From assembly GCA_039805905.1 (NCBI GenBank), contig JBDIVM010000003.1, forward strand, positions 124,001 through 188,000: a stretch of 64,000 bases of DNA, read 5' to 3'. The notes below the pieces were generated by a model. It was not told where the DNA came from, did no database searches, and saw only the letters and a program-made list of their open reading frames with translations. Shown piece after piece: positions 36,265 through 44,866 of this stretch. A program made the position numbers and the translations under genes. The stretch comes from Thermohalobaculum sp039805905 (GTDB lineage Bacteria; Pseudomonadota; Alphaproteobacteria; Rhodobacterales; Rhodobacteraceae). Position 1 is the stretch's first letter, and each line of letters opens with the position of its first letter.

Positions 36265-36269
36265 CTCCT
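36265..36269 (-). promoter_or_regulatory. Ribosome-binding site of infC
   Basis: AGGAG in the run AGAGGAGATCGACCC directly before ATA, with an 8-base spacer. This site decides the non-canonical start codon of infC. Confidence 0.75.
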
Positions 36270-36395
36270 CTGCTGCGCCGTTCGCCTTCACGCTTGCGGA
36301 CACGCCGCGATTCCGGCCCCTGCCGGATTCCGCAGCGATCCTGCTCTGTGGAGTATAACTTGTGACGAGGCAAGCGGAAAGGCGGGTTCGGCGGC

Positions 36396-37205
36396 TCACT
36401 GTTCGTCCGCGAAGCTGGTCGGAAGCACCAGGACGGTCGGCCGCGCGGGCAGGGTCTCGCGCGACACGCGGACGCCGGCGCCCTCGCTGAAGGCAACGTC
36501 GAAATCCGACCGCATGCCCTCCAGGAAGCGCTGCAGCGACCAGGCGCCGAAGGCGTGCATCGGCAGCACGAGACTGGCCTTCAGCCGTTTCAGCACCCCG
36601 GTCATCTGCCCGATCTCGAGGGTGTACGAGCCATCGACTGGCGCCATCACCACATCGAGCCGCCCGAGCATGGCGTAATGCGCGTCGGTCAGCTCGTGGT
36701 GCAGGTGCCCGAGATGGCCGATGCAGAGGTCTGCCACCTCGAAGACGAAGATCGAATTGCCATCCTTCTCTGGCGCGCCCCAGCCGCGGATGTCGGTGGT
36801 GACGTTGCGGATGGTGACGTCCCCGAGCGTCAGCAGGTGCTCGGCCGGTCCCGTCCCGGCCGGGTTCCAGCCGCGCAGCACGAAGCGGATCGCCGGGTCC
36901 GGGAAGTCGGTGTAGTGGGTTTCGTGTGCCTTGTTCATCGTCGCCACGTCCGGCGCACGCCCCGGCCCGGCGGCGCCAAAATAATCGGTGGCGATCGCGA
37001 TGCCCGCCGCGGTCTCGATCCGGAACGTCGAGTGGCCGACATAGGTGATCGCGACTTCCTGCGCCGTCGCGGCAACCGGGCCGAGCGCCGCATAGCGCAC
37101 GCCCGGCACGCCCTCGACGAAGGCATGGCAGGTGCCGGCGCGGCCGGGGACCGGCAGCGCCCATGCGAGGGCCACGAGAACGATGGCGGCGAGACTGCGG
37201 ACCAT
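36396..37205 (-). CDS. Secreted MBL-fold hydrolase-like protein
   Basis: A 269-residue metallo-beta-lactamase-fold protein of the broad lactonase-like group. A signal peptide is predicted at about residues 1-23 (MVRSLAAIVLVALAWAL). The fold is recognised from ITYVGHSTFRIET, GIAIATDYFG and later GHLGHLHHELT and LVLPMHAFG. The usual HxHxDH zinc motif is degenerate: the matching region is N-K-A-H94-E-T-H97-Y, so metal binding and activity are uncertain. ATG 37205 is chosen for the signal peptide. Divergent from the MAPEG gene. Confidence 0.75.
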   Translation of the reverse strand: MVRSLAAIVLVALAWALPVPGRAGTCHAFVEGVPGVRYAALGPVAATAQEVAITYVGHSTFRIETAAGIAIATDYFGAAGPGRAPDVATMNKAHETHYTDFPDPAIRFVLRGWNPAGTGPAEHLLTLGDVTIRNVTTDIRGWGAPEKDGNSIFVFEVADLCIGHLGHLHHELTDAHYAMLGRLDVVMAPVDGSYTLEIGQMTGVLKRLKASLVLPMHAFGAWSLQRFLEGMRSDFDVAFSEGAGVRVSRETLPARPTVLVLPTSFADEQ

Positions 37206-37324
37206 GGCGGGCCTCCCGGAAGCGGCGGCACGGGCGAGTAGGCATTCTCCCCGATCCCAGCTAACATCGCCGCGGCCGAAGTCAAACGCGGCCAGCCCCG
37301 AATTTGCCAAATGGGAGGGAAACG

Positions 37325-37723
37325 ATGTCGCCCGAGCTCTTCTGGGTTGCCGCCGCCTGTCTGCTGACCGCCGTGATGTGGCTGCCCTACATCCTGTCCC
37401 TGCTGGGCCAGACCGGCGTCGCCGCCGCGCTGGCCGACGGCGAGCACGAAACCGCGCTCGAGGCCGCCTGGGCGCGGCGCTGCAAGCGGGCGCACGCCAA
37501 CGCGGTCGAGAACCTGGCCGTGTTCGCGCCGCTCGCAATCGGCGTTCACGTCGCCGGCCTCTCCAGTGCCACCACGGCGACGGCCTGCGCCGTGTATTTC
37601 TTCGCCCGCGCCGGACATTTCGCTGTCTACACGGCCGGGATGCCCTGGATTCGCACCCCGCTCTTCGCCATCGGCTGGCTCTGCACCGCAATCCTCGGCA
37701 TCGTCCTGCTCGGCGGCGCCTGA
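37325..37723 (+). CDS. MAPEG family membrane protein
   Basis: A 132-residue membrane protein of the MAPEG family (glutathione-dependent/eicosanoid-type), with four hydrophobic segments and the conserved R-C-K-R-A-H-x-N-A-V-E-N segment near residue 58. GGAGG lies a few bases upstream of ATG 37325. Substrate unknown. The NAD(P)-binding protein gene follows after 25 bp and may be co-transcribed. Confidence 0.87.
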   Translation: MSPELFWVAAACLLTAVMWLPYILSLLGQTGVAAALADGEHETALEAAWARRCKRAHANAVENLAVFAPLAIGVHVAGLSSATTATACAVYFFARAGHFAVYTAGMPWIRTPLFAIGWLCTAILGIVLLGGA

Positions 37724-37748
37724 GCGCCGCAGGCCCGCGGGGCCGGGA

Positions 37749-38393
37749 ATGCAGGTCGTCGTCACCGGCGCGACCGGCCTCGTCGGCGGCGAGGTGCTGC
37801 GGGCGGCGCTGGCCGACGCGCGGGTCGGCCGCGTGCTGTCCATCGGCCGCCGCCCGGCCGGCATCGCGCATCCGAAGCTCGCGGAACTGGTGCTGGCCGA
37901 TTTCGCCGAGATCGGCCGGCATGCCGGGCCGCTGGCAGGGACCGGGCTCTGCCTGCACTGCCTGGCGGCCTATGCCTTCCGCACCAGCCGCACCGCCTAT
38001 GAGCGGATCACCATCGGCTATCTCGACGCCCTGATCCGCGCGCTCGAGGCCACGAGCCCCGCGGCCGCCTTGGGCCTCTTCACCTCGGAAGGGACAGGCA
38101 CCTTCAGGGAGCGCCTCGTGCCGGCGCTCGCGGTCAAGGCGCGGGCGGAGCGGCTCCTGATGGTCTCGTCCCTGCCGCGGAAATACGTCTTCCGCCCCGG
38201 CTACATCCACCCGACCCGGCCCCGCGGACGCAGGCTGTTCTACGACCCGATCGCCACGCCCTTCTACCGGCTGTTCCCGTCGAGCGGGATCGAGTCGGCC
38301 GACCTCGCCCGGGCGATGCTGGAGACTGGCCTCACCGACCCGCGCCCGGCAGCCATCCTCGGCAACCGCGAGATCCGCGCGCTGTCGCGGTAG
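37749..38393 (+). CDS. NAD(P)-binding Rossmann-fold protein (NAD-dependent epimerase-like)
   Basis: A 214-residue atypical short-chain dehydrogenase/epimerase fold. It opens with VVVTGATGLVGGEVLRAAL, a classic TGxxGxxG dinucleotide site, and continues with S-I-G-R-R-P-A. The E-R-L-L segment near residue 138 and FRPGYIHP are family-like. The protein is short for an epimerase and lacks a clear YxxxK. Reaction unknown. It may be co-transcribed with the MAPEG gene; convergent with thrS. Confidence 0.72.
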   Translation: MQVVVTGATGLVGGEVLRAALADARVGRVLSIGRRPAGIAHPKLAELVLADFAEIGRHAGPLAGTGLCLHCLAAYAFRTSRTAYERITIGYLDALIRALEATSPAAALGLFTSEGTGTFRERLVPALAVKARAERLLMVSSLPRKYVFRPGYIHPTRPRGRRLFYDPIATPFYRLFPSSGIESADLARAMLETGLTDPRPAAILGNREIRALSR

Positions 38394-38406
38394 CCGCCGG
38401 CCCCGC

Positions 38407-40356
38407 TCAAGCCAGGTCGGGCGGCGTCGCCTCGGCGGCGAGCGCCGCCACCGCCTCGTCGAGGCTCATCATCTTCTGGCCCGGCTCGCCGAGACGGCGC
38501 ACCGAGACGGTGCCGGTCTCGACCTCCTGGCGGCCGACGGCCAGGATCGCCGGCACGTGCCCGTTCGAATGCTCGCGGACCTTGAAGTTGATCTTCTCGT
38601 TGCGCTTGTCGGCCTCGGCCCGGAGCCCCGCCGCCCGGAGCCGGCCGGCCACCGCATCGGCGTAGTCGTCGGCATCCGAGACGATGGTCGCCACAACTGC
38701 CTGGCGCGGCGCGAGCCAGAGCGGGAACCGCCCCGCGAACTGCTCGATCAGGATGCCGATGAACCGCTCGAACGAGCCGAGGATCGCCCGGTGCAGCATC
38801 ACCGGGCGCTTCCGGGTCCCGTCCTGGTCGACATATTCGGCGTTCAGCCGCTCGGGCAGCACGAAATCGACCTGCAGAGTCCCGCACTGCCAGTCGCGGC
38901 CAATGGCGTCCGTCAGCACGAATTCGAGCTTCGGCCCGTAGAACGCGCCTTCGCCCGGATTGAGCGTGAACGCGCAGCCCGCCGCCCGGGTGGCGTCGAT
39001 CAGCGCCTTCTCGGCCTTGTCCCAGACCGCGTCCGAACCGGCGCGCTTCTCGGGTCGGTCCGAGAACTTGACCTTGAAGCTCGCGAAACCGAGGTCGCGG
39101 TAGATCGACGAGAGCAGGTCGATGAAGACCTTGGTCTCGCTCTCGATCTGTCCCTCGGTGCAGAAAATGTGCGCGTCGTCCTGGGTGAAGCCGCGAACCC
39201 GCATGATGCCGTGCATGGCCCCCGACGGCTCGTAGCGGTGGCACGAGCCGAACTCGGCCATCCTCAGCGGCAGGTCGCGGTAGCTCTTGATGCCCTGGTT
39301 GTAGATCTGCACGTGGCAGGGGCAGTTCATCGGCTTCAGCGCGTTGATCCGCTTCTGCTCGCCGCCCTCGTCGACCTCGGCGATGAACATGTTCTCGTGG
39401 AACTTCTCCCAGTGGCCGCTGGCCTCCCAGAGCTTGCGGTCCACCACCTGCGGCGTCTTCACCTCGACATAGCCCGCGGCGTCCAGCCGGCGGCGCATGT
39501 AGGCCTCGAGCTGGCGCCAGATCATCCAGCCCTGCGGGTGCCAGAACACCATGCCCGGCGCCTCTTCCTGCAGGTGGAACAGCGCCATCTCGCGGCCGAT
39601 CCGCCGGTGGTCGCGCTTCTGCGCCTCCTCCAGCATGTGGAGATGGGCCTTGAGCTCGTCGCGGTTCTTGAAGGCGACGCCGTAGATCCGCTGGAGCATC
39701 GGGTTGCGGCTGTCGCCGCGCCAGTAGGCGCCCGCCACCTTCATCAGCTTGAAGGCGTCGGCCGGCACCTGGCCGGTATGGCTCAGATGCGGGCCGCGGC
39801 AGAGGTCCTGCCAGGGACCGTGCCAGTACATGCGGATCGGCTCGCCCTCGGGGATCGCCTCGACGAGCTCGACCTTGTAGGGCTCGTTGGTCTGCTTGTA
39901 GTGGTTGATCGCCTCCTCGCGGGTCCAGACCTCGGTGCGCACCGGATCACGCGCCGCGATGATCTCGCGCATGCGCTTCTCGATCGCGGCGAAGTCGTCC
40001 TCGGTGAAGGGCTCGGGCCGGTCGAAGTCGTAGTACCAGCCGTTCTCGATCACAGGGCCGATGGTGACCTTGGTGCCCTGAAACAGTTCCTGCACGGCGC
40101 GCGCCATGATGTGCGCGCAGTCGTGCCGGATCAGCTCCAGCGCCTCGGCCTCGTCCCTCGGCGTCACGATGGCGAGCTTCGCGTCATGCTCGATCGGCCG
40201 CGAGAGATCGCTCAGCCGCCCGTCGATCCGGCAGGCGAGCGCCGCCTTCGCGAGCGATGTCGAGATGTCGGCGGCCACCTCGGCCCCGGTCACGCCGCGG
40301 CGATAGTCGCGCGTCGCCCCGTCGGGCAGGGTGATCGTCACATGGCCTTCGCTCAT
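38407..40356 (-). CDS. thrS: Threonyl-tRNA synthetase
   Basis: Class II synthetase of 649 residues that charges tRNA-Thr. The N-terminal TGS domain (ITLPDGATRDY) is followed by the second additional domain with editing function, the catalytic core (MNCPCHVQIYNQ with a zinc-ligand Cys, GSCHRYEPSGAMHGIMRVRGF as motif 2, and a motif 3 MLHRAILGSFER), and an anticodon-binding C-terminal domain. Length and order are typical. I see no T-box or attenuator-like leader in the 101 bp upstream. Confidence 0.97.
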   Translation of the reverse strand: MSEGHVTITLPDGATRDYRRGVTGAEVAADISTSLAKAALACRIDGRLSDLSRPIEHDAKLAIVTPRDEAEALELIRHDCAHIMARAVQELFQGTKVTIGPVIENGWYYDFDRPEPFTEDDFAAIEKRMREIIAARDPVRTEVWTREEAINHYKQTNEPYKVELVEAIPEGEPIRMYWHGPWQDLCRGPHLSHTGQVPADAFKLMKVAGAYWRGDSRNPMLQRIYGVAFKNRDELKAHLHMLEEAQKRDHRRIGREMALFHLQEEAPGMVFWHPQGWMIWRQLEAYMRRRLDAAGYVEVKTPQVVDRKLWEASGHWEKFHENMFIAEVDEGGEQKRINALKPMNCPCHVQIYNQGIKSYRDLPLRMAEFGSCHRYEPSGAMHGIMRVRGFTQDDAHIFCTEGQIESETKVFIDLLSSIYRDLGFASFKVKFSDRPEKRAGSDAVWDKAEKALIDATRAAGCAFTLNPGEGAFYGPKLEFVLTDAIGRDWQCGTLQVDFVLPERLNAEYVDQDGTRKRPVMLHRAILGSFERFIGILIEQFAGRFPLWLAPRQAVVATIVSDADDYADAVAGRLRAAGLRAEADKRNEKINFKVREHSNGHVPAILAVGRQEVETGTVSVRRLGEPGQKMMSLDEAVAALAAEATPPDLA

Positions 40357-40457
40357 CGTGGGGTTCCCGGCTGGAATTGGGGTCGGCGCAACATCGTTTC
40401 GGGCGGCGCGGCTGTCAAGCGGGGCAGCCGGACGCGCCGGGGAGGCGGCGCGGCCGG

Positions 40458-41690
40458 TCAGACCAGCGGCCGGAACGTCCGGGAAGCCACCTTCTCGTAG
40501 ACATCGAGGGTCGCACGCTGCATCGCGGCGATCGTGTAGCGTGTATGGACACGGGCACGCGCCGCCATGCCCATATGCGCCCGCTCCGACGGATCGAGGT
40601 TCAGCGCCTTGTTGAGCTCCACCGTCAGACGCGCCACGTCGCCCGGCGGATAGAGCCAGCCGGACTCGCCATGCGCCACGGTCTCGCGCACGCCGCCATG
40701 GTCAGTGGCGATCACCGGGCGGCCCATCGCCTGGGCTTCGACCACCGAGCGACCGAAGGCCTCGGGCGCGGTCGAGGGCGAAACCACCACCGAGGAAAGT
40801 TTGTAGGCCGCCGCCATGTCGGCGCAGCTTCCGGCAAGGCGCACCACGTTGCCGACTCCCAGCCGCTCGATCCGCCGGCGCAGCGTCTCGGCATGGCCGG
40901 TGCCACCGTCGGCGCCGACCAGCAGGATCAGGAAGTCCTCGCCCCGGGTGGCGCGCAGCCGGTCCGCCGCATCGATCAGGTCCTCGGCGCCCTTGAGCCG
41001 GCTGAGCCGGCCCGCCAGCATCACCACCGGGCGCGGGTCGTCGAGCAGCCCCCACTGCTCGGCCAGCTTGACCGCCCGCTCGTTGCCGACCGTCTCCTCG
41101 GAGAACACATTGACGTCGGCGCCGCGGGGAATGGTGACGACCTGGTCCGCCGGCACGCCATGGCGCCGGATCACCAGGTCGCGGACGAAGTCAGAGACCG
41201 CGATCACCGGCCGCCCCTTCGCCATTACCGCATTGTACTGGCGTTTCAGCGGGAAGTCCTCGGCATAGGCGCCGTGATAGGTGGTGACCAAATGCGCGCC
41301 CGTATGCTGCGTGGCCCGGTAGGCGCTCCAGGCCGGGGCGCGCGAGCGGGCATGGACGATGTCGATCCCCAGATCGGAGATCAGGCGCGCGAGCAGCCGG
41401 GCGTTCTGCCAGATGTTGAGCGGGTTCTTGGTGTCGAGATTCATCGCGATCACCTCGCCGCCCGCCTTGGCGATGCGGTGCAGCATCTGCCCGCCCGAGG
41501 TGGCGATCAGCGCCCTGCCGCCCGCACGCGCGATGGCCTCGGTGATCTCGATCGTGCCGCGCTCGACACCACCCATCTCCATGCGGGGAACGATCTGCAG
41601 CACGGTCAGCGGCCGGTGCTCTTCCGGCCGCGCACCCGCGCCGCTAAGGTTGCCTTCCACCTGGCTGGTGATGGAGGTAGACAGGAACAT
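40458..41690 (-). CDS. Group 1 (GT4-type) glycosyltransferase
   Basis: A 410-residue GT-B-fold glycosyltransferase that moves a sugar from a nucleotide donor, probably to a surface polysaccharide or lipid. The N-terminal LQIVPRMEMGGVERGTIEI is the usual acceptor-side glycine loop, and the C-terminal donor site has VVVSPSTAPEAFGRSVVEAQ. The annotated ATG overlaps the start of the divergent hydrolase (CATG) and has no ribosome-binding site; the real start may lie closer to the LTVLQIVPR segment (about residue 28). Upstream of thrS on the same strand. Confidence 0.85.
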   Translation of the reverse strand: MFLSTSITSQVEGNLSGAGARPEEHRPLTVLQIVPRMEMGGVERGTIEITEAIARAGGRALIATSGGQMLHRIAKAGGEVIAMNLDTKNPLNIWQNARLLARLISDLGIDIVHARSRAPAWSAYRATQHTGAHLVTTYHGAYAEDFPLKRQYNAVMAKGRPVIAVSDFVRDLVIRRHGVPADQVVTIPRGADVNVFSEETVGNERAVKLAEQWGLLDDPRPVVMLAGRLSRLKGAEDLIDAADRLRATRGEDFLILLVGADGGTGHAETLRRRIERLGVGNVVRLAGSCADMAAAYKLSSVVVSPSTAPEAFGRSVVEAQAMGRPVIATDHGGVRETVAHGESGWLYPPGDVARLTVELNKALNLDPSERAHMGMAARARVHTRYTIAAMQRATLDVYEKVASRTFRPLV

Positions 41691-42498
41691 GGACGCCGCG
41701 AGCTTTCTTGAAACCGGGGCGGACCGCAGGATCGCCCATCACAGAATAGCGGCTGGCGGCGCCGGCGCAAGCTTGCCGGGGGTGGTCTTCCTCGGCGGCT
41801 TCCGGTCCGACATGACCGGCACCAAGGCGATGTGGCTCGAGAGCTGGGCGCGCGAGCGCGGACGGGCGTTCCTGCGCTTCGACTACCGCGGCCACGGGCA
41901 GAGTTCGGGTCGCTTCTCCGACGGCTGCATCGGCGACTGGACCGACGACGCCGCCGAGGCGGTGGCGCGGCTGACCGGGGGACCGCAGATCCTGGTCGGC
42001 TCCTCGATGGGCGGCTGGATCGCGCTGCTGCTGGCGCGGCGGCTGCAAGAGCGCGTTGCCGGGCTGATCGGCATCGCCGCCGCGCCCGACTTCACCGAGG
42101 CGATCTGGTCGGAGATGCCGCCGGCCGACCGCGAGCGGCTGCTGCGCGAGGGCCAGGTCGATAGGCCCTCGGACTACGCGCCGGAACCTTACGTGATCAC
42201 CCGCCGGCTGATCGAGGACGGCCGGCGCCACTGCCTGCTGACCGCGCCGCTGAAGCTGGTGGTCCCGGTCCGGCTCCTGCAGGGCACTGCCGACACCGAC
42301 GTGCCGCCCGCGGTCGCGCTGCGCCTGCTCGACCACATCGACTGCGCGGACGCCCGGCTCACCCTGGTCAAGGGCGCCGACCACCGCTTCTCGGGCGAGC
42401 GCGAGCTGCGGCTGGTCGGCGAGACGCTGGACGAGATCACCGCGGCCACTGCAGGTCGGGACCGGCCGGCTCAGAACGGAATCGGCTTGCCCAGGTAA
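41689..42498 (+). CDS. Alpha/beta hydrolase
   Basis: A 269-residue serine hydrolase of the alpha/beta fold. Nucleophile Ser106 lies in G-S-S-M-G, the oxyanion region is LGGFRSDMTGTKA, the acid is in LQGTADTDVP and the catalytic His in GADHRFSG. It resembles acyl-peptide/esterase-type hydrolases; substrate unknown. ATG 41689 is preceded by AGGA very close by; ATG 41671 would add six residues. Its 3' end overlaps the convergent SDR gene by 28 bp. Confidence 0.82.
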   Translation: MDAASFLETGADRRIAHHRIAAGGAGASLPGVVFLGGFRSDMTGTKAMWLESWARERGRAFLRFDYRGHGQSSGRFSDGCIGDWTDDAAEAVARLTGGPQILVGSSMGGWIALLLARRLQERVAGLIGIAAAPDFTEAIWSEMPPADRERLLREGQVDRPSDYAPEPYVITRRLIEDGRRHCLLTAPLKLVVPVRLLQGTADTDVPPAVALRLLDHIDCADARLTLVKGADHRFSGERELRLVGETLDEITAATAGRDRPAQNGIGLPR

Positions 42499-43208
42499 TC
42501 CTCGAACACGCCGGTGGTGGCGAGCGACAGCGCCTCGAAGCGCTGCATCAGGCCGGCGGCGCTTTCCTCGACCCCGATCGAGGCGCGCGGGCCGCCCATG
42601 TCGGTGCGCACCCAGCCGGGGTGATAGGCGCCGACGGCGATGCCGCGCGCCTTGAAGTCGGCGGCGAAGTTGCGGGCGAGGTTGGTCGCCGCCGCCTTCG
42701 ACGCCCGGTAGATGTAGCCTCCGCCCGGCGCCTTCTCGCTCGAGGCCATGATCGAGGAGACCACGGCGATCTTCGGCGCGGGCGCCTTCGCGAGCCTGGG
42801 CAGGAAGGCGCGTACGGTGAAGAAGACCCCGGCGACGTTGGTCATCAGCACCGTGTGCCAGGCGTCGAAGCTGTATTCCGGATCGTCGATGCCGCCGCGG
42901 GCCACATACTGCCCGGCATTGCAGACCAGCAGGTCGATCGGATCCGCGGCGCGCTCGGCGACCGAGTTCATCGCATCCGGGTCCGTCACATCGAAGGTCA
43001 GCACGGTCACGTTGGGCCGCGTCCGCGCAAGCTCGTTCAGTGCCTCGGCGGCCCCGGGGCGGCGTGCGCCTGCCAGCACCCGGTCGCCGCGCTCGGCTGC
43101 CAGCCGGGCGAGCGCCAGGCCGATGCCCCGGTTGGCGCCGGTGATCAGGGTTGTCCTGTGCGGGGTCGTCTTTTGTGGGGTTGTCTTTCGTGGGGTTGTC
43201 TTGGGCAT
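42471..43208 (-). CDS. Short-chain dehydrogenase/reductase with a repeat-encoded N-terminus
   Basis: Classical SDR of 245 residues. The TGANRGIG cofactor loop begins near residue 23, the N-A-G motif near 97, and the catalytic Ser (VVSSI, about 151) and Tyr167-x3-Lys171 are intact. Substrate unknown. Residues 3-18 are a threonine/proline/lysine repeat (KTTP units) encoded by a 15-bp tandem repeat at 43150-43205. ATG 43208 is taken; two more ATGs at 43220 and 43223 are in or near frame. Divergent from a second SDR gene across 64 bp. Confidence 0.83.
   Translation of the reverse strand: MPKTTPRKTTPQKTTPHRTTLITGANRGIGLALARLAAERGDRVLAGARRPGAAEALNELARTRPNVTVLTFDVTDPDAMNSVAERAADPIDLLVCNAGQYVARGGIDDPEYSFDAWHTVLMTNVAGVFFTVRAFLPRLAKAPAPKIAVVSSIMASSEKAPGGGYIYRASKAAATNLARNFAADFKARGIAVGAYHPGWVRTDMGGPRASIGVEESAAGLMQRFEALSLATTGVFEDYLGKPIPF
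43150..43205. repeat. 15-bp tandem repeat, about 3.7 imperfect copies
   Basis: Units at 43150-43164, 43165-43179, 43180-43194 and a partial one at 43195-43205 follow the pattern GTtGTCtTttGTGGG. Because the unit is a multiple of three it stays in frame and gives the (K/R)TTP-x repeats at the start of the SDR. Confidence 0.8.
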
Positions 43209-43272
43209 CCGTCGCTCCATCATCGCCGGGGCGCGCCTTCCGGCGCCCGGCGGCTGAGTCACGGAGAATGAC

Positions 43273-43968
43273 ATGATCCCCACCTATACCAAAGCCTTGA
43301 TCTTGGGCGCGGGGGCGGGTTTGTCCGCCTCGCTGGCGCGGCTTTTCGCCGCGAACCGCCTTGCGGTGGTGCTTGCCGCCCGTTCGACCGGCGACCTCGA
43401 GGCCCTTGCCACCGAGACCGGGGCGAGCCTCCACCAATGCGACGCTGCCGACCATGCCCAGGTCGCGGGGCTGTTCCAGGCCCTCGATGCGGCGGGGGCC
43501 CCCGACGTCGTCGTCTACAACGCCTCCGCCCGCGTACGCGGCCCGTTCATCGGGCTCGACCCCCGCGCCGTGACCGACGCCGTCCGCGTCACCGCGCTCG
43601 GGGCCTTCTACGCGGCGCTCGAGGCTGCACGGCGCATGGAGCCGCGGGGCCACGGCGCCATCCTGCTGACCGGCGCCAGCGCCGGGGTGAAGGGCTATCC
43701 GCAGTCCGCACCCTTCGCCATGGGCAAGTTCGCGCTCCGGGGACTCGCCCAGTCGATCGCCCGCGAGCTGCATCCGAAGGGCGTCCATGTCGGCCACTTC
43801 GTGATCGACGGCGGCATCCGCAGCGCGGCCCGGCAGGATCCGGCCGACAGCCCCGACTCTCTCCTCGACCCCGACGCGATCGCGCGGAGTTACTGGCATT
43901 TCCTCTGCCAGGACCGGTCGAGCTGGGCCTGGGAGATCGAGCTCAGGCCGTGGGTCGAGCGGTTCTGA
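43273..43968 (+). CDS. Atypical short-chain dehydrogenase with Phe at the catalytic Tyr position
   Basis: SDR-fold protein of 231 residues. The cofactor loop is GAGAGLSASLARLF (from about residue 12), N-A-G is replaced by N-A-S near 83, and the YxxxK site reads Phe148-A-M-G-Lys152, with a possible Ser136. Without the Tyr it may be a slow or non-redox member, or use another residue; similar proteins exist in proteobacteria. GGAG precedes the ATG by 6 bases. It overlaps the convergent EamA gene by 26 bp. Confidence 0.8.
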   Translation: MIPTYTKALILGAGAGLSASLARLFAANRLAVVLAARSTGDLEALATETGASLHQCDAADHAQVAGLFQALDAAGAPDVVVYNASARVRGPFIGLDPRAVTDAVRVTALGAFYAALEAARRMEPRGHGAILLTGASAGVKGYPQSAPFAMGKFALRGLAQSIARELHPKGVHVGHFVIDGGIRSAARQDPADSPDSLLDPDAIARSYWHFLCQDRSSWAWEIELRPWVERF

Positions 43969-44866
43969 GCAACCGGCCCCGCCGCAGATCGATCAGCGTA
44001 TTCGCCACCACGCTGGCGAGCACGATGCCGCCACCCAGCAGCGCCGCCCCGGTCGGCCGCTCGGCGAGGAGGGCCCAGACCCAGAGCGGCCCGAGGATCG
44101 GCTCCAGCGTCCCGATCAGCGCCGTCGCCGCCGCCGGGACCAGCCGGGCGCCGGAGACGAAGAGCGCAAGGCCGAGCCCGAGCTGCCCGGCGCCGAAGGC
44201 GACCAGCAGCGCCAGGTCGCCGGCCCCCACCGACATCGGCGCCGCCAGCGGCGCGGAGACCACGACCGCGATCGCCGTGCCGGTGCACGCCGCCGGCGCC
44301 ATCTGCACCGCGTGGTGGCGACGCGTGATGACGATGGCGCCGGCATAGGCGACCGCGATCAGCAGCGCGAAGAGGTTGCCGGCCAGCGCGCCGCCGCCCT
44401 CCGCGTCCGAGACCATGATCGCGACACCCGCCGCCACCGCCGCGATCGAGGCCCAGGTCGCGGGGCGCACGGTCTCGCCCAGGAACACCCGCCCCAGCAC
44501 GGCCGCGACCAGCGGCGCCGCGCTCATGATCAGCAGGGTCCTGGCAACCGATGTCAGGCTCAGCGCCACGACGAGCGAGACCGAGGCGCAGGCGAAGCAG
44601 ACGCCCACCGCCAGCCCCGGCAGGCCCATGGCCCGGAACAGCCCCGGGACGGCCCGGCCGTCGCGCAGGAGCATGAAGATCAGCAGGAAGGCGCAGGCGC
44701 TGGCCGAGCGCCAGAAGATCACCGTCCAGTCATCGGCCGCGCCGACCAGCCGCACGATCAGCCCGCCGGTGCTCCAGATCACCGCCGAAGCGGCGACAAG
44801 CACCAGGCCAAGCGGCTGGGCAGGGGCCGCCGCCGGCGCGCTCCGCGCTTCCGCAGGGGCGGTCAT
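43943..44866 (-). CDS. EamA/DMT family transporter
   Basis: Membrane protein of 307 residues with ten hydrophobic segments in two EamA repeats. The first repeat shows VIWSTGGLIVRLVG and the second ends with the ALIGTLEPILGPLWVW segment typical of the family. Members export amino acids, nucleotide sugars or other metabolites. An alanine/proline-rich N-terminus of about 18 residues precedes the first membrane segment. Divergent from the ChrB-domain gene across 373 bp. Confidence 0.88.
   Translation of the reverse strand: MTAPAEARSAPAAAPAQPLGLVLVAASAVIWSTGGLIVRLVGAADDWTVIFWRSASACAFLLIFMLLRDGRAVPGLFRAMGLPGLAVGVCFACASVSLVVALSLTSVARTLLIMSAAPLVAAVLGRVFLGETVRPATWASIAAVAAGVAIMVSDAEGGGALAGNLFALLIAVAYAGAIVITRRHHAVQMAPAACTGTAIAVVVSAPLAAPMSVGAGDLALLVAFGAGQLGLGLALFVSGARLVPAAATALIGTLEPILGPLWVWALLAERPTGAALLGGGIVLASVVANTLIDLRRGRLLRTARPTA

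Noticed and set aside
40404..40436. Terminator between the glycosyltransferase and thrS
   Set aside because: GGCGCG/CGCGCC and GCTG/CAGC can pair, but the loop is long, the pairing is interrupted and there is no T-run, so it is not listed as a feature.
40357..40457. T-box or attenuator leader for thrS
   Set aside because: No T-box motif, no threonine-rich leader peptide and no alternative stem set was visible.
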